A DNA stretch of 64,000 nt from CAZLDI01 sp964558415 (lineage in GTDB: Bacteria; Chloroflexota; Dehalococcoidia; SM23-28-2; RBG-16-64-32). Made by a program: the position numbers and the translations under genes. This document shows positions 7,902-15,841 of this stretch, one piece after another. The notes under the pieces are model-generated. The model was given only the letters and a program-made list of their open reading frames with translations, searched no databases and had not been told where the DNA came from. Numbering within the stretch: the first letter of the stretch is position 1; each line of letters starts with the position of its first letter. The stretch is from contig CAZLDI010000010.1 in the NCBI GenBank assembly GCA_964558415.1, forward strand, positions 1 through 64,000, read 5' to 3'.

Positions 7902-8528
7902 CTACTGTCGCAGCGACACCGTCAACTCTCCTCCCCGAGGATTCTCCCAACGCAGCTCCGTAACTTGGGCTCCCTCCAACACGTCGAATAGGATCTGACC
8001 GCGGACCTTCAGGCCAGCCGGTACCTCCCCGTCCGCCAAAGGGGGCGACCCAGCTCCGGCAATCGGGGCGTACGCGAACCGTTCGGCGTCGACGAGCGTG
8101 AACTGCCCCACTTCATACGCGACGTCGGCGTCCGCCAACCGGTTTTCAATGGTGATATCGACGACTATCGCGTCTCGATCCGAGCTCTCCGGCTTGAAGG
8201 CGTGAATGATCAGGATATTGACCGTTAGGCAGGCCTCCACGCCGCAGCTGGTCGACCCGACGATCATTGGAACCGGGTCTAGCACTTGCTGTGCTGGCAT
8301 CGCTTTGTCCTCGGCTGGAGTTGCCGTTGGGAACTCGGTTGGAGTTGAGGTTATGTCGGGTAGGATAGAATTTAGAGGTCGCGGTGGGGGCGTAGCAGTT
8401 CGGCCGGCTTCGAATTCAACCTCGACCTCTTCCGCGTCCTGCGCACAACCAGTAATGAATGCGATGCAGGCACCTACTGCCAAGACCTTCAGTGTGATTC
8501 CTATCAGAGCGGTCCTCATCCCGATCAC
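7902..8528 (-). CDS. Secreted lipoprotein, DUF4352-like
   Basis: A 208-residue protein with an N-terminal hydrophobic segment ending in the lipobox FITGC (Cys28) and a Thr/Pro-rich linker (about 43-75). A globular beta-rich domain follows, with two cysteines (GSTSCGVEACLTV). The pattern IVVDITIENRLADADVAYEV is typical of the telokin-like DUF4352 fold found on surface lipoproteins. The function is not known. It is convergent with dapA, with only 23 bp between the stops. Confidence 0.65.
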   Translation of the reverse strand: MIGMRTALIGITLKVLAVGACIAFITGCAQDAEEVEVEFEAGRTATPPPRPLNSILPDITSTPTEFPTATPAEDKAMPAQQVLDPVPMIVGSTSCGVEACLTVNILIIHAFKPESSDRDAIVVDITIENRLADADVAYEVGQFTLVDAERFAYAPIAGAGSPPLADGEVPAGLKVRGQILFDVLEGAQVTELRWENPRGGELTVSLRQ

Positions 8529-8678
8529 CTACAACGAGTATACGACTGACGCACCGATGCCCACATTGCGTGCGAAGTGAACTGTCGCTGCCAGAGTCGA
8601 GCTCTGTCCCCGACTTGATCCAGGTCTCAGTGCCCCTTCCCGCTCATCCTTGTCCCGAGCCTTGTGGAGGGAGTGACG

Positions 8679-8696
8679 TTCTCGTACCATGAGCGG
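8679..8696 (-). repeat. Half copy of the interspersed hairpin repeat
   Basis: TTCTCGTACCATGAGCGG matches the right half of the hairpin family (loop end, inner stem ACCAT, outer stem GAGCGG). The left half is degenerate. It lies 41 bp upstream of the aldo/keto reductase start. Confidence 0.5.
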
Positions 8697-8736
8697 AGCC
8701 ACGGCGCATCACTAACCCAGAGGAGGACCGCCCCGC

Positions 8737-9684
8737 ATGGAATACCGCAATCTCGGCCGCTCCGGCCTTCAGGTCTCAAACGTCGGCCTCGGCTGCAACA
8801 ACTTCGGCATGCGCTGTGACAAGGACCAGTCGGCTGCCGTCGTCCATAAGGCGATCGAGCTCGGCGTCACGCTCTTCGACACCGCAGACATCTACGGCGG
8901 CGGCGGCCGCAGCGAGGAGTTCCTCGGCGCGGCGCTCGAAGGCAAGCGCCAGAACGTAGTCGTCGCCACCAAGTTCGCCGGGCCGATGGGCGAAGGCCCG
9001 CTCAATCGCGGCGCGTCGCGTCGCTATATCTTCAACGCGGTCGAGGCCAGCCTCCGCCGCCTCGGCACCGACTACATCGACCTCTACCAGGTGCACTTCC
9101 CGGACACGACCACGCCCATCGGGGAAACGATGCTCGCCCTCGATGACATCGTCCGCCAGGGCAAAGTCCGCTACATCGGAAGCTCCAACTTCGCCGGCTG
9201 GCAGGTCGTCGAATCGCAGTGGATCGCCCGCACAGAGCACCTCACCCCCCTTGTCTCCGGGCGGAACGAGTACAGCGTGCGCGACCGCCGCATCGAGGGC
9301 GAGCGCGTCCCCGCCTGCAACGCCTACGGACTCAGCGTCCTGCCCTACTTCCCGCTTGCCAGCGGCTTCCTCACCGGCAAGTACCGCCCCGGTGAGCCGC
9401 CGCCCGACAACACCCGCCTCAAGCTCTGGGGCCAGCGCGGCCAGCAGTTCATGTCCGAGCGCAACTTCGCCGTCCTCGAGAAGCTCGAGCCGTTCGCGAA
9501 GGGCAAGGACCACAGCATGCTAGAGCTGGCGATGGGCTGGCTGGCCAGCCAGCAGCACGTCGCCAGCGTGATCGCCGGCGCGACCAGCCCGGAGCAGGTC
9601 GCCCAGAACGTGAGCGCCGCGGAGTGGCGCCTGACGCCTGAAGAGCTGACTGAAATTGACACGCTGACGAAGAGGGAAGGCTGA
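8737..9684 (+). CDS. Aldo/keto reductase
   Basis: This 315-residue TIM-barrel NADPH oxidoreductase shows the catalytic tetrad Asp48, Tyr53, Lys79 and His120 (FDTADIYG, VVATKFAG, LYQVHFPD). The YghZ/Tas-like AKR group reduces aldehydes or ketones with broad specificity, and no particular substrate can be named. The start is ATG 8737, preceded by GAGGAGG at a suitable distance. Its stop (9682-9684) shares a base with the next start (9684), so the following membrane-surface protein is probably co-translated. Confidence 0.9.
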   Translation: MEYRNLGRSGLQVSNVGLGCNNFGMRCDKDQSAAVVHKAIELGVTLFDTADIYGGGGRSEEFLGAALEGKRQNVVVATKFAGPMGEGPLNRGASRRYIFNAVEASLRRLGTDYIDLYQVHFPDTTTPIGETMLALDDIVRQGKVRYIGSSNFAGWQVVESQWIARTEHLTPLVSGRNEYSVRDRRIEGERVPACNAYGLSVLPYFPLASGFLTGKYRPGEPPPDNTRLKLWGQRGQQFMSERNFAVLEKLEPFAKGKDHSMLELAMGWLASQQHVASVIAGATSPEQVAQNVSAAEWRLTPEELTEIDTLTKREG

Positions 9685-10364
9685 TGCGACACCCGATCAG
9701 GATCGACTCCATCTGGCGTCCGCTGCTCCTCGTCGGCGGCGGCGCCACGCGCGACAACTCCTACGTGGACGTCTCAGAGCGCGGCGTCATCTTTCGCATG
9801 GGACCCTTCTTCAACCGCACGCTCTCCTACGGCGACATTAAATCCGTCTTCTCCCGCGGCTGGCCCTGGCTCTACGGCATCGGCTGGCGCACCAACTTCC
9901 GCGGCGTCATCGGGCTCGTCGGCTCCTACCAGAACGTCGTCGAAGTCCGCCTCAACCGCCGCATCCGTCGCTTCCTGCTCCTTTTCCCCTGCGACCGCAT
10001 CTGCGTCTCGCTGGACGACCCCGCCGCCTTCATCCGCGACCTGAACGACCGCCTGGCGCCGCCCATCGTGGCGCACGGCGCAGGATCCGCGGCGGCGAAA
10101 CCAGCCTCCACAGAGACTGCCTCCCACGTGTCACGAGCTCCCGGCCGCAAGTCGGGCCCGGACGAGGCACCTACCGCCGCCGCGGTGCCCGCCCGCGCAG
10201 AACGCCGCCGCAAACAGCCTCCGTCGCCGAACGGTGCCCCATCCGGATCCGTTAAGCCTTCCGCGCGGAAAGCTACCAAACAGCCCTCGGCGCCCGAAGC
10301 AGCTGCTCCATCGCGAAAACCCCGCAGGCCGAAGGGGCGCTTGTTGCGGCCGCCTCAGAGTTAA
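9684..10364 (+). CDS. Hypothetical protein with PH-like N-terminal domain and basic tail
   Basis: Residues 1-115 look like a bacterial PH-like domain: beta strands with YVDVSERGVIFRMG, FFNRTLSYGDIKSVF and a Val/Leu-rich strand ending in DRICVSLDDPAAF. The remaining half is low-complexity, rich in Pro, Ala, Lys and Arg, and likely disordered. No catalytic motif is seen. The start overlaps the reductase stop as TGATG, suggesting coupling. It may be a regulator or membrane-surface protein, but no function is claimed. Confidence 0.55.
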   Translation: MRHPIRIDSIWRPLLLVGGGATRDNSYVDVSERGVIFRMGPFFNRTLSYGDIKSVFSRGWPWLYGIGWRTNFRGVIGLVGSYQNVVEVRLNRRIRRFLLLFPCDRICVSLDDPAAFIRDLNDRLAPPIVAHGAGSAAAKPASTETASHVSRAPGRKSGPDEAPTAAAVPARAERRRKQPPSPNGAPSGSVKPSARKATKQPSAPEAAAPSRKPRRPKGRLLRPPQS

Positions 10365-10405
10365 CCGGCTTCGCGCCCGCCATCTCCTCTCGGGGTCTGT
10401 ATACT

Positions 10406-10435
10406 TTGACCGCCGCCTCAACGCGTCGCTATCAT
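10406..10435 (+). promoter_or_regulatory. Promoter of the leucyl aminopeptidase gene
   Basis: TTGACC (10406-10411) and TATCAT (10430-10435) are separated by 18 bases, about 38 bases upstream of the TTG start. An AAGGAG ribosome site lies at 10461-10466. Confidence 0.5.
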
Positions 10436-10472
10436 CATCCCTACCGTCACACAACACTTTAAGGAGCCCCAA

Positions 10473-11981
10473 TTGCAGATCAAAGTAGAGGCCGGCGATA
10501 TCACCAAACACCCGGCCAGGGCGCTCGTCGTCAACCTGTTCGAAGGCGTAACGGCCCCCGGCGGCGCCACCGGCGCAGTCGACAAGGCGCTGGACGGCGG
10601 CATCAGCGCGCTCATCGCCGAGGGCGAGATCAAGGGCAAGAGCGGCGAGATGACGCTCCTCCACACGCTCGGCAAGACCCCCTCGCCACGCGTCTTGATC
10701 GCCGGCCTCGGCAAGCAGGATAAGTTCGACCTCGACACCATCCGCAACTTGACCGGCAGCGCCGTGCGCCGCGCCCGCAGCGTCGGGGCTACCAGCGTCG
10801 CGACGATCCTCCACGGTGCGGGCATCGCCGGGCTCGCCCCGGAAGCCTGCGCCCAGGCGATCGCCGAAGGCGCCCTCATGGGCGGTTACCGCTTCCGCAC
10901 CTACAAAAACGGCGCGGGCGACGACGCCGACAAAGACGTCGAAACACTCTCCATCGTCGAATCCGACAAGTCCAAAGTGGACCTGATCAAGCGCGGCGTA
11001 CAGCGCGGCACAGTCCTCGCGCAGGCCGCCAACCACACGCGCGATCTCGCCAACGAGCCCGGCAACGAGCTCCCCCCCTCCGTCTTTGCGGAGCGCGCCC
11101 GCGCCCTCGCTTTGGATGCCGGGCTGGACTGCGACGTGCTCAACGAGGGTCAGCTCCAGGAACTCGGAATGGGTGCGCTCCTGGGCGTCGGCGTCGGGTC
11201 CGCTCAGCCTCCGCGCTTTGTCATCATCAAATATCGCGGCGCGCCGAAGAGTGACAAGACCCTCGGCCTCCTTGGCAAGGGGATCACCTTCGATTCCGGC
11301 GGCATCTCCATTAAGCCTGCCGCCGGTATGGAGGCGATGAAGGGCGACATGTCCGGCGGCGCCGCCATCGCTTCGACGATGTGGGCGATCGGCAAGCTCA
11401 AGCCCTCCATCAACGTGACGGCGCTCATACCCACGGCCGAGAATATGCCCTCCGGCTCAGCGATCCGGCCGGGCGACATCCTTCGCGCGATGAACGGCAA
11501 GACGATCGAGGTCATCAATACAGACGCCGAAGGGCGCCTCATCCTCGCCGACGCCATCTGCTACGCCCGCAAAGAGGGCCTCTCGCCAATCATCGACGTC
11601 GCGACGCTTACCGGCGCTATGCAGATCGCCCTCGGTCCGGGCGCGACCGGCTTCATGGCCACCGACGACGCCCTCGCCGACGCCCTCGTCACCGCCGGCA
11701 AAGCCTCCGGCGAACCGATGTGGCGCTTCCCCCTCATCGACGAGTACAAGGAAGGGCTCAAGAGCAACGTCGCCGACATCAAGAACACCGGCAACCGCAA
11801 CGGTGGCGCGATCAGCGCCGGCAAGTTCCTCCACTTCTTCGTCGAAGACACTCCCTGGGCCCACATCGACATGGCCGGCACCGACGACTCCGAGAAGGAC
11901 AAAGGCCTCTGGGTCAAGGGCTCCACAGGTATCCCCACGCGGACGCTGATCAACCTGGTTCTATCGCTCGCCGCGAAGTAG
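10473..11981 (+). CDS. pepA: Leucyl aminopeptidase, M17 family
   Basis: The 502-residue cytosolic peptidase removes N-terminal residues from peptides using two metal ions. The M17 signature NTDAEGRL is at 349-356. The metal ligands and catalytic lysine lie in the block GKGITFDSGG (268-277) through Lys281 and GDMSGG (291-296). The N-terminal macro-like domain occupies about 1-165. The start is TTG 10473, supported by AAGGAG 7 bases upstream and by alignment of the first strand (MQIKVEAGDI). It is transcribed alone as far as can be seen. Confidence 0.93.
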   Translation: MQIKVEAGDITKHPARALVVNLFEGVTAPGGATGAVDKALDGGISALIAEGEIKGKSGEMTLLHTLGKTPSPRVLIAGLGKQDKFDLDTIRNLTGSAVRRARSVGATSVATILHGAGIAGLAPEACAQAIAEGALMGGYRFRTYKNGAGDDADKDVETLSIVESDKSKVDLIKRGVQRGTVLAQAANHTRDLANEPGNELPPSVFAERARALALDAGLDCDVLNEGQLQELGMGALLGVGVGSAQPPRFVIIKYRGAPKSDKTLGLLGKGITFDSGGISIKPAAGMEAMKGDMSGGAAIASTMWAIGKLKPSINVTALIPTAENMPSGSAIRPGDILRAMNGKTIEVINTDAEGRLILADAICYARKEGLSPIIDVATLTGAMQIALGPGATGFMATDDALADALVTAGKASGEPMWRFPLIDEYKEGLKSNVADIKNTGNRNGGAISAGKFLHFFVEDTPWAHIDMAGTDDSEKDKGLWVKGSTGIPTRTLINLVLSLAAK

Positions 11982-12037
11982 AAATAGGATGCGCCGGAAC
12001 ATGGAGGTCGCCGCTTTCCGCTCTCTCCTCTGCTAAC

Positions 12038-12065
12038 GTAGCTGCAGTTGGCTTCAGCCCTGCCC
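12038..12065 (+). repeat. Copy of the GTAGCTGCAG...GGCTTCAGCC repeat family
   Basis: This is the same family as the copies bracketing the REP-associated transposase near 20 kb. It begins GTAGCTGCAG, contains the small hairpin GGCTTCAGCC, and lies in noncoding DNA 20 bp upstream of a hairpin repeat. Confidence 0.65.
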
Positions 12066-12084
12066 TCGCAGTTGGCGCACCTTA

Positions 12085-12117
12085 CCGCACGTCCTGGGGC
12101 TCTCGTAGGACGAGCGG
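12085..12117 (+). repeat. Interspersed hairpin repeat, inner stem GTCCT/AGGAC
   Basis: The outer stem is CCGCAC/GAGCGG (one mismatch), the inner stem GTCCT/AGGAC and the loop GGGGCTCTCGT. It is followed by the family's conserved GGGCGATG flank. It lies left of the broken PPOX gene, with a second copy at 12658-12690 to its right. Confidence 0.75.
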
Positions 12118-12158
12118 GGCGATGATCCCTCGGCTGGAACGGAGGCCGGCAGTACCCG

Positions 12159-12607
12159 ATGTCTACCTGGCAGGAATTCGCCGCAGCCGCGCCCGAACTC
12201 GCCGCCTTCGGTGAACGGCGCTTCCGCGAGGCAGAGGTAGCGTACCTCGCGACAGTGCGCCCGGATGGCTCACCCCGCGTGCACCCCGTAACGCCGGTTC
12301 TATGCGAAGGCAACCTCTATCTCTTCATGGAGCCAACCTCGCCCAAAAGCCAGGACCTGCGCAGGGACCGCGATTCGCGATGCACTCCCTCGTGACAGAC
12401 CAGCACGGCAACCCCGGCGAGTTCTCCATAGCGGGACGCGCGGAACAGACTGCCGATCCTTCCATCCGCGCCAGAGTAGCTGCCGCCGCTCCCTACGAAC
12501 CCATGGACCGCTGGATACTCTTTTCTTTCAGCGTCGAGGAAGCCGCCTCAACCGTGTACGAAGGTAAAGAGCCGGTACGCCGGCGCTGGCGCGCCGCTGT
12601 CGGGTGA
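12159..12607 (+). pseudogene. Pyridoxamine 5'-phosphate oxidase-like protein, frameshifted
   Basis: The N-terminal half (from ATG 12159, MSTWQEFAAAAPELAAFGER) carries the split-barrel strand AYLATVRPDGSPRVHPVTP typical of PPOX/F420-binding oxidases. Near 12370 the frame changes by one base, and the rest of the domain (FAMHSLVTDQHGNPGEFSI through the end at 12607) continues in another frame. One missing base between GGGAC and CGCGATT would restore a protein of about 149 residues. It sits between two hairpin-repeat copies. It may be a real pseudogene or an assembly error. Confidence 0.7.
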
Positions 12608-12657
12608 CTGTACTCTCCTGGCTCTCATCTTTTGGCGGACGCGCAGGGCGAGCCTTG

Positions 12658-12690
12658 CCGCTCGTCCTGAGGCTCTCGTAGGACGAGCGG
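12658..12690 (+). repeat. Interspersed hairpin repeat, inner stem GTCCT/AGGAC
   Basis: This is a perfect 11-bp stem with outer CCGCTC/GAGCGG and inner GTCCT/AGGAC, loop GAGGCTCTCGT and flank GGGCGATGACGCCTCGA. It is the cleanest member of this variant. Confidence 0.8.
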
Positions 12691-12779
12691 GGCGATGACG
12701 CCTCGACAGTGACACTCCACGCGCGTGGAGTGCTGTCTGCGCTTGTGGCGCGGTTTGCTGCCTGGCGCGCCGAAGCCGG

Positions 12780-13598
12780 CTAAGCCCGGCTGGCCACTAC
12801 CAGCAGCCAGTTCCGCGGCGACGTTGTCAGCCCCAACTCGCGGAACGCCTCCCGCGCCCCCTCGATCAGCGAGTCGCGGCCGGCAGCCAGCGGCACGCCC
12901 GGCAAGACGCCTTCAATCCAGAGGCTGTATTCGCTGATGCTCTCGAAGCCACTTAGCGGCATCTGGACGGTCATCACTTCCTTGTCTCGCACCTTGAACC
13001 CATGCCCTCGCAGCAAGTCCAGATAGTCCTGCTCCGTGAGCCGGTGCCGCGCCTCCGCTCTCGTCCGGTCCGGCATCAGTCCGTACTTCGTCTTCAGCAC
13101 CCGCAACGCCTTCATCATCCAACGGCGGTAGAACTGCTCCGCCTCCGGCGGCTCCGCGCCGTCGTAAAAGGACGTATTGAAGGAGAACGTCCCGGCCGGT
13201 CGCAGCGTCCTCTTCACTTCCTCCAGCACCGCGTCCTTCTCCGGCACAAGGTGGATCGCGTTGCAGAAGAAGATCGCGTCCGCCGGCCCTCGCACTAGCT
13301 GCGACAACCTCTCCGCGCCGCCCTGCACGAACCGGACCACCGCATCACCGAAGCTCTCGAGATTGCGCCGCGCCACCTCGATCGCCGTCTCGGACGGCTC
13401 CACGGCGATCACCTCCGCCTCCGGCGTTTCCGGCTCGCCGACCTGCTCCGCGATCAGCCGCGTCACCGCGCCCGTGCCGGCTCCCAGGTCGACGACGCAC
13501 TGGCCTCGGCGCAGGCCCGTCAACGCCACCAGCCTGCGGTTCACCTCCTGGTAGAAGGGATGGTCAGCGAACTTCTCGAGCGTGAATCCGTCACCCAT
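12780..13598 (-). CDS. Class I SAM-dependent methyltransferase
   Basis: A 272-residue Rossmann methyltransferase with motif I VVDLGAGTGAVTRL near 40-53, the acidic end of strand 2 in VIAVEPSETAI, and the post-I region AIFFCNAIHLV. The substrate cannot be predicted; it resembles the UbiE/small-molecule group. ATG 13598 is chosen because GAGGA lies 7 bases upstream and the residues before it overlap nothing conserved. It begins 10 bp after the coaBC stop and is probably the last gene of the coaX-coaBC transcript. Confidence 0.85.
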   Translation of the reverse strand: MGDGFTLEKFADHPFYQEVNRRLVALTGLRRGQCVVDLGAGTGAVTRLIAEQVGEPETPEAEVIAVEPSETAIEVARRNLESFGDAVVRFVQGGAERLSQLVRGPADAIFFCNAIHLVPEKDAVLEEVKRTLRPAGTFSFNTSFYDGAEPPEAEQFYRRWMMKALRVLKTKYGLMPDRTRAEARHRLTEQDYLDLLRGHGFKVRDKEVMTVQMPLSGFESISEYSLWIEGVLPGVPLAAGRDSLIEGAREAFRELGLTTSPRNWLLVVASRA

Positions 13599-13608
13599 AC
13601 TGCTATCC

Positions 13609-14835
13609 TCAGGCGCCAACTTCTGCGCGTCCATCCTTCCCCAGTAGACTGGCGACCCTGTCAAGTATACGCCCGGCAACCTCGTACTTCGACATCAGCG
13701 GCAGGTCCTCGCGGCCACCATCGCTATCCAGGAGCGTTACGCGGTTCGTGTCTGCACCGAAGCCCGCGTCGGCCGCCGTAATGTCGTTCGCCGCGATCAG
13801 GTGCAGCCCCTTCGCTTCCAGCTTCCGCGCCGCGTTCGTCAGCAGATCTTCGCTTTCCGCCGCGAAGCCCACTTTGATCAACCCCTTGCGCTCGCCCACC
13901 TCCACCAGGATGTCCGGTGTTCGCACCAGCGGCACCGTGATTCCTTCCCGGCCCTGTCGCTTGATCTTCTGTCCCACGGCCTCCGCCGGCTGGTAGTCCG
14001 CGACCGCCGCCGCCATCACCAGGGCGTCGGCGTCCGCGCACTCCGCCACCACGGCGTCCCTCATCTCGCCCGCGCTCCTTACGCGGATGACACGCACCGC
14101 GTAAGGGTCCGCCAGGGACACTGGCCCGCTTACCAGCGTCACCGCTGCGCCCCGGTCCCTGGCCGCCTCGGCGATTGCGAACCCCATCTTCCCCGAAGAA
14201 TTATTGCCGACGAACCGCACCGGGTCGATCGCTTCGTGTGTGCCTCCCGCGCTGACCACGACTTTTTTTACTGCTAAGTCGGCGCTGACACCTAAAACGT
14301 AGCGAATGCCCCCTAAAATCTTCTCAACCTCGGAGAGTCGCCCGCTCCCGGTCTGTCCGGAAGCCAACCGGCCCTCCTCCGGCCCGATCACGTGCACGCC
14401 GCGCCCGATCAGAGTTCCCAGGTGCCCCTGTGTCGCCTCATGGTCGTACATGTGCGTATCCATCGCCGGGCAGACAACCGCCGGCGCGCGCGTCGCCAGC
14501 GCGGTTAAGCTCACCATCTCTTCCGCCAACCCCAGCGCCATTCGCGCGATCACAGTCGCCGTCGCGGGCGCTACCACGAGTACGTCCGCTTTCCGTGCCA
14601 GCGCCACGTGCGGCTCCGCCACATCGCTGCTGGCGTCCCACATATCCCAGTACACGCGACGTCCGGTGAGGCTCTGGAACGTAATCGGCGACACGAACCT
14701 CGTCGCCTCAGGTGTCATCACAACATCTACAAGGGCCCCCGCCTGCGTCAGCTTGCTCGCGAGGTCCGCAGCCTTATACGCGGCGATGCTGCCGGTAACC
14801 GCCAGGACTACGCTTTTGTCAGTCAAGTTGTACAT
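13609..14835 (-). CDS. coaBC: Bifunctional phosphopantothenoylcysteine decarboxylase / phosphopantothenate-cysteine ligase
   Basis: The enzyme joins 4'-phosphopantothenate to cysteine and decarboxylates the product on the way to coenzyme A. The FMN-dependent CoaC domain (1-180) has VTGSIAAYKA at 13-22 and His76 in EPHVALA. The CoaB ligase domain follows from about 190 (VSAGGTHEAIDPVR, SSGKMG, AAVADY). Two residues near the decarboxylase active site differ from the E. coli protein: PAMD (123-126) in place of PAMN, and LASG (157-160) where LACG is usual. It lies 15 bp downstream of coaX. Confidence 0.93.
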   Translation of the reverse strand: MYNLTDKSVVLAVTGSIAAYKAADLASKLTQAGALVDVVMTPEATRFVSPITFQSLTGRRVYWDMWDASSDVAEPHVALARKADVLVVAPATATVIARMALGLAEEMVSLTALATRAPAVVCPAMDTHMYDHEATQGHLGTLIGRGVHVIGPEEGRLASGQTGSGRLSEVEKILGGIRYVLGVSADLAVKKVVVSAGGTHEAIDPVRFVGNNSSGKMGFAIAEAARDRGAAVTLVSGPVSLADPYAVRVIRVRSAGEMRDAVVAECADADALVMAAAVADYQPAEAVGQKIKRQGREGITVPLVRTPDILVEVGERKGLIKVGFAAESEDLLTNAARKLEAKGLHLIAANDITAADAGFGADTNRVTLLDSDGGREDLPLMSKYEVAGRILDRVASLLGKDGRAEVGA

Positions 14836-14850
14836 AGCTGTTCGCCACCG

Positions 14851-15612
14851 TTAAGCCCGGTTCATCTCGAAGATCAGGCGAAGCCCAATCAGTGTCAAAT
14901 CGGGGTTTACCACCTCAATTATATCCGTTTCCTGACTGATGATCTCCGCGTACCCGCCGGTCCCGATCACCCGCGCCTCCCCACCCAGCTCATCCTTCAT
15001 CCGCCTGACAATGCCCTCCACCAGTCCAACGTACCCGAAGATCATCCCGGATTGAAGGGCGGCAACCGTATTACGCCCTATCGCGGACGGAGGTCTGCTG
15101 AACTCTACTCGATACAGCTTCGCGGCCCGCCTGATGAGAGCCTCGAACGCTATCCCGGGCCCGGGCGCTATCGCTCCTCCCAGGTAGTCTCCTTCAGCGT
15201 TGACTGCATCGAATACCGTCGCCGTCCCGATATCCACGACGATCAGCGGCGCCCCGTATAGCCGTATCGCCGCCACGGCGTCCACCACTCGGTCCGCCCC
15301 AACATCCCGCGGCGAATCGTACAGAATCTTCAATCCGGTGCGCGTACCCACGCCCACTTCCAGCGGCTGCACGTTGAAATACCTCCGGCAGACCATTTGG
15401 AACACCGGCTCCAGCTCCGGCACCACGCAGGTCATCGCCGCCTCGCTTATATCCATCTCTGAAAGGCCCGCGTGCTGGAGCAGGCTCAGCATCATACCGC
15501 CGTATTCATCGGCGAGTCTCTCGATATCTGTGCCAAGCCGCCACGTGAAGCGCAACGATTCACCCTCGAACACGCCCACCGTGACGTTCGTGTTGCCAAC
15601 GTCGATTGTCAT
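14851..15612 (-). CDS. coaX: Type III pantothenate kinase
   Basis: CoaX phosphorylates pantothenate, the first step of coenzyme A synthesis, and belongs to the ASKHA fold. Visible motifs are the N-terminal phosphate loop IDVGNTNVTVG, the central GADRVVDAVAA with the catalytic aspartate, VVDIGTATVFD, and GGAIAPGPG. With ATG 15612 the protein is 253 residues. A TTG six bases upstream is better spaced from an AGGA and could be the true start. The longer reading to 15672 runs into the promoter. It is divergent from dnaA and heads the coaX-coaBC-methyltransferase group. Confidence 0.92.
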   Translation of the reverse strand: MTIDVGNTNVTVGVFEGESLRFTWRLGTDIERLADEYGGMMLSLLQHAGLSEMDISEAAMTCVVPELEPVFQMVCRRYFNVQPLEVGVGTRTGLKILYDSPRDVGADRVVDAVAAIRLYGAPLIVVDIGTATVFDAVNAEGDYLGGAIAPGPGIAFEALIRRAAKLYRVEFSRPPSAIGRNTVAALQSGMIFGYVGLVEGIVRRMKDELGGEARVIGTGGYAEIISQETDIIEVVNPDLTLIGLRLIFEMNRA

Positions 15613-15655
15613 CAACAAGCGGAAATCCTGCCTTTCGGCTGCTCGTCGTGGGGCC

Positions 15656-15661
15656 ATTATA
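15656..15661 (-). promoter_or_regulatory. -10 box for coaX
   Basis: ATTATA on the plus strand reads TATAAT toward coaX, about 38 bases before the TTG/ATG start region. The -35 is weak (TCGGAA about 18 bases upstream). Confidence 0.4.
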
Positions 15662-15770
15662 TAGCGCGACACTACCCGCTTCCGAATCTACCGCCCGGGC
15701 GCTTTCCGCAGCGTCTTCTTTACGAGTAAGAATAGCCACCCAACTTGCCCCTCTCTTTGACATAACCGTG

Positions 15771-15798
15771 TTGACGCCTTTGGCTCCGGGTTGATAAT
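15771..15798 (+). promoter_or_regulatory. Promoter of dnaA
   Basis: TTGACG (15771-15776) and GATAAT (15793-15798) are separated by 16 bases, about 44 bases upstream of ATG 15842. This placement rules out the longer dnaA reading from 15791, which would begin inside the promoter. Confidence 0.6.
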
Positions 15799-15841
15799 GT
15801 TCCGCCATCCGCTCCCCATTCCACTAAACGGAGGCTTCCAG

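Noticed and set aside
15613..15841. Replication origin upstream of dnaA
   Set aside because: No cluster of TTATCCACA-like boxes or AT-rich unwinding element was found here or in 17198-17334; only scattered TCCAC words.
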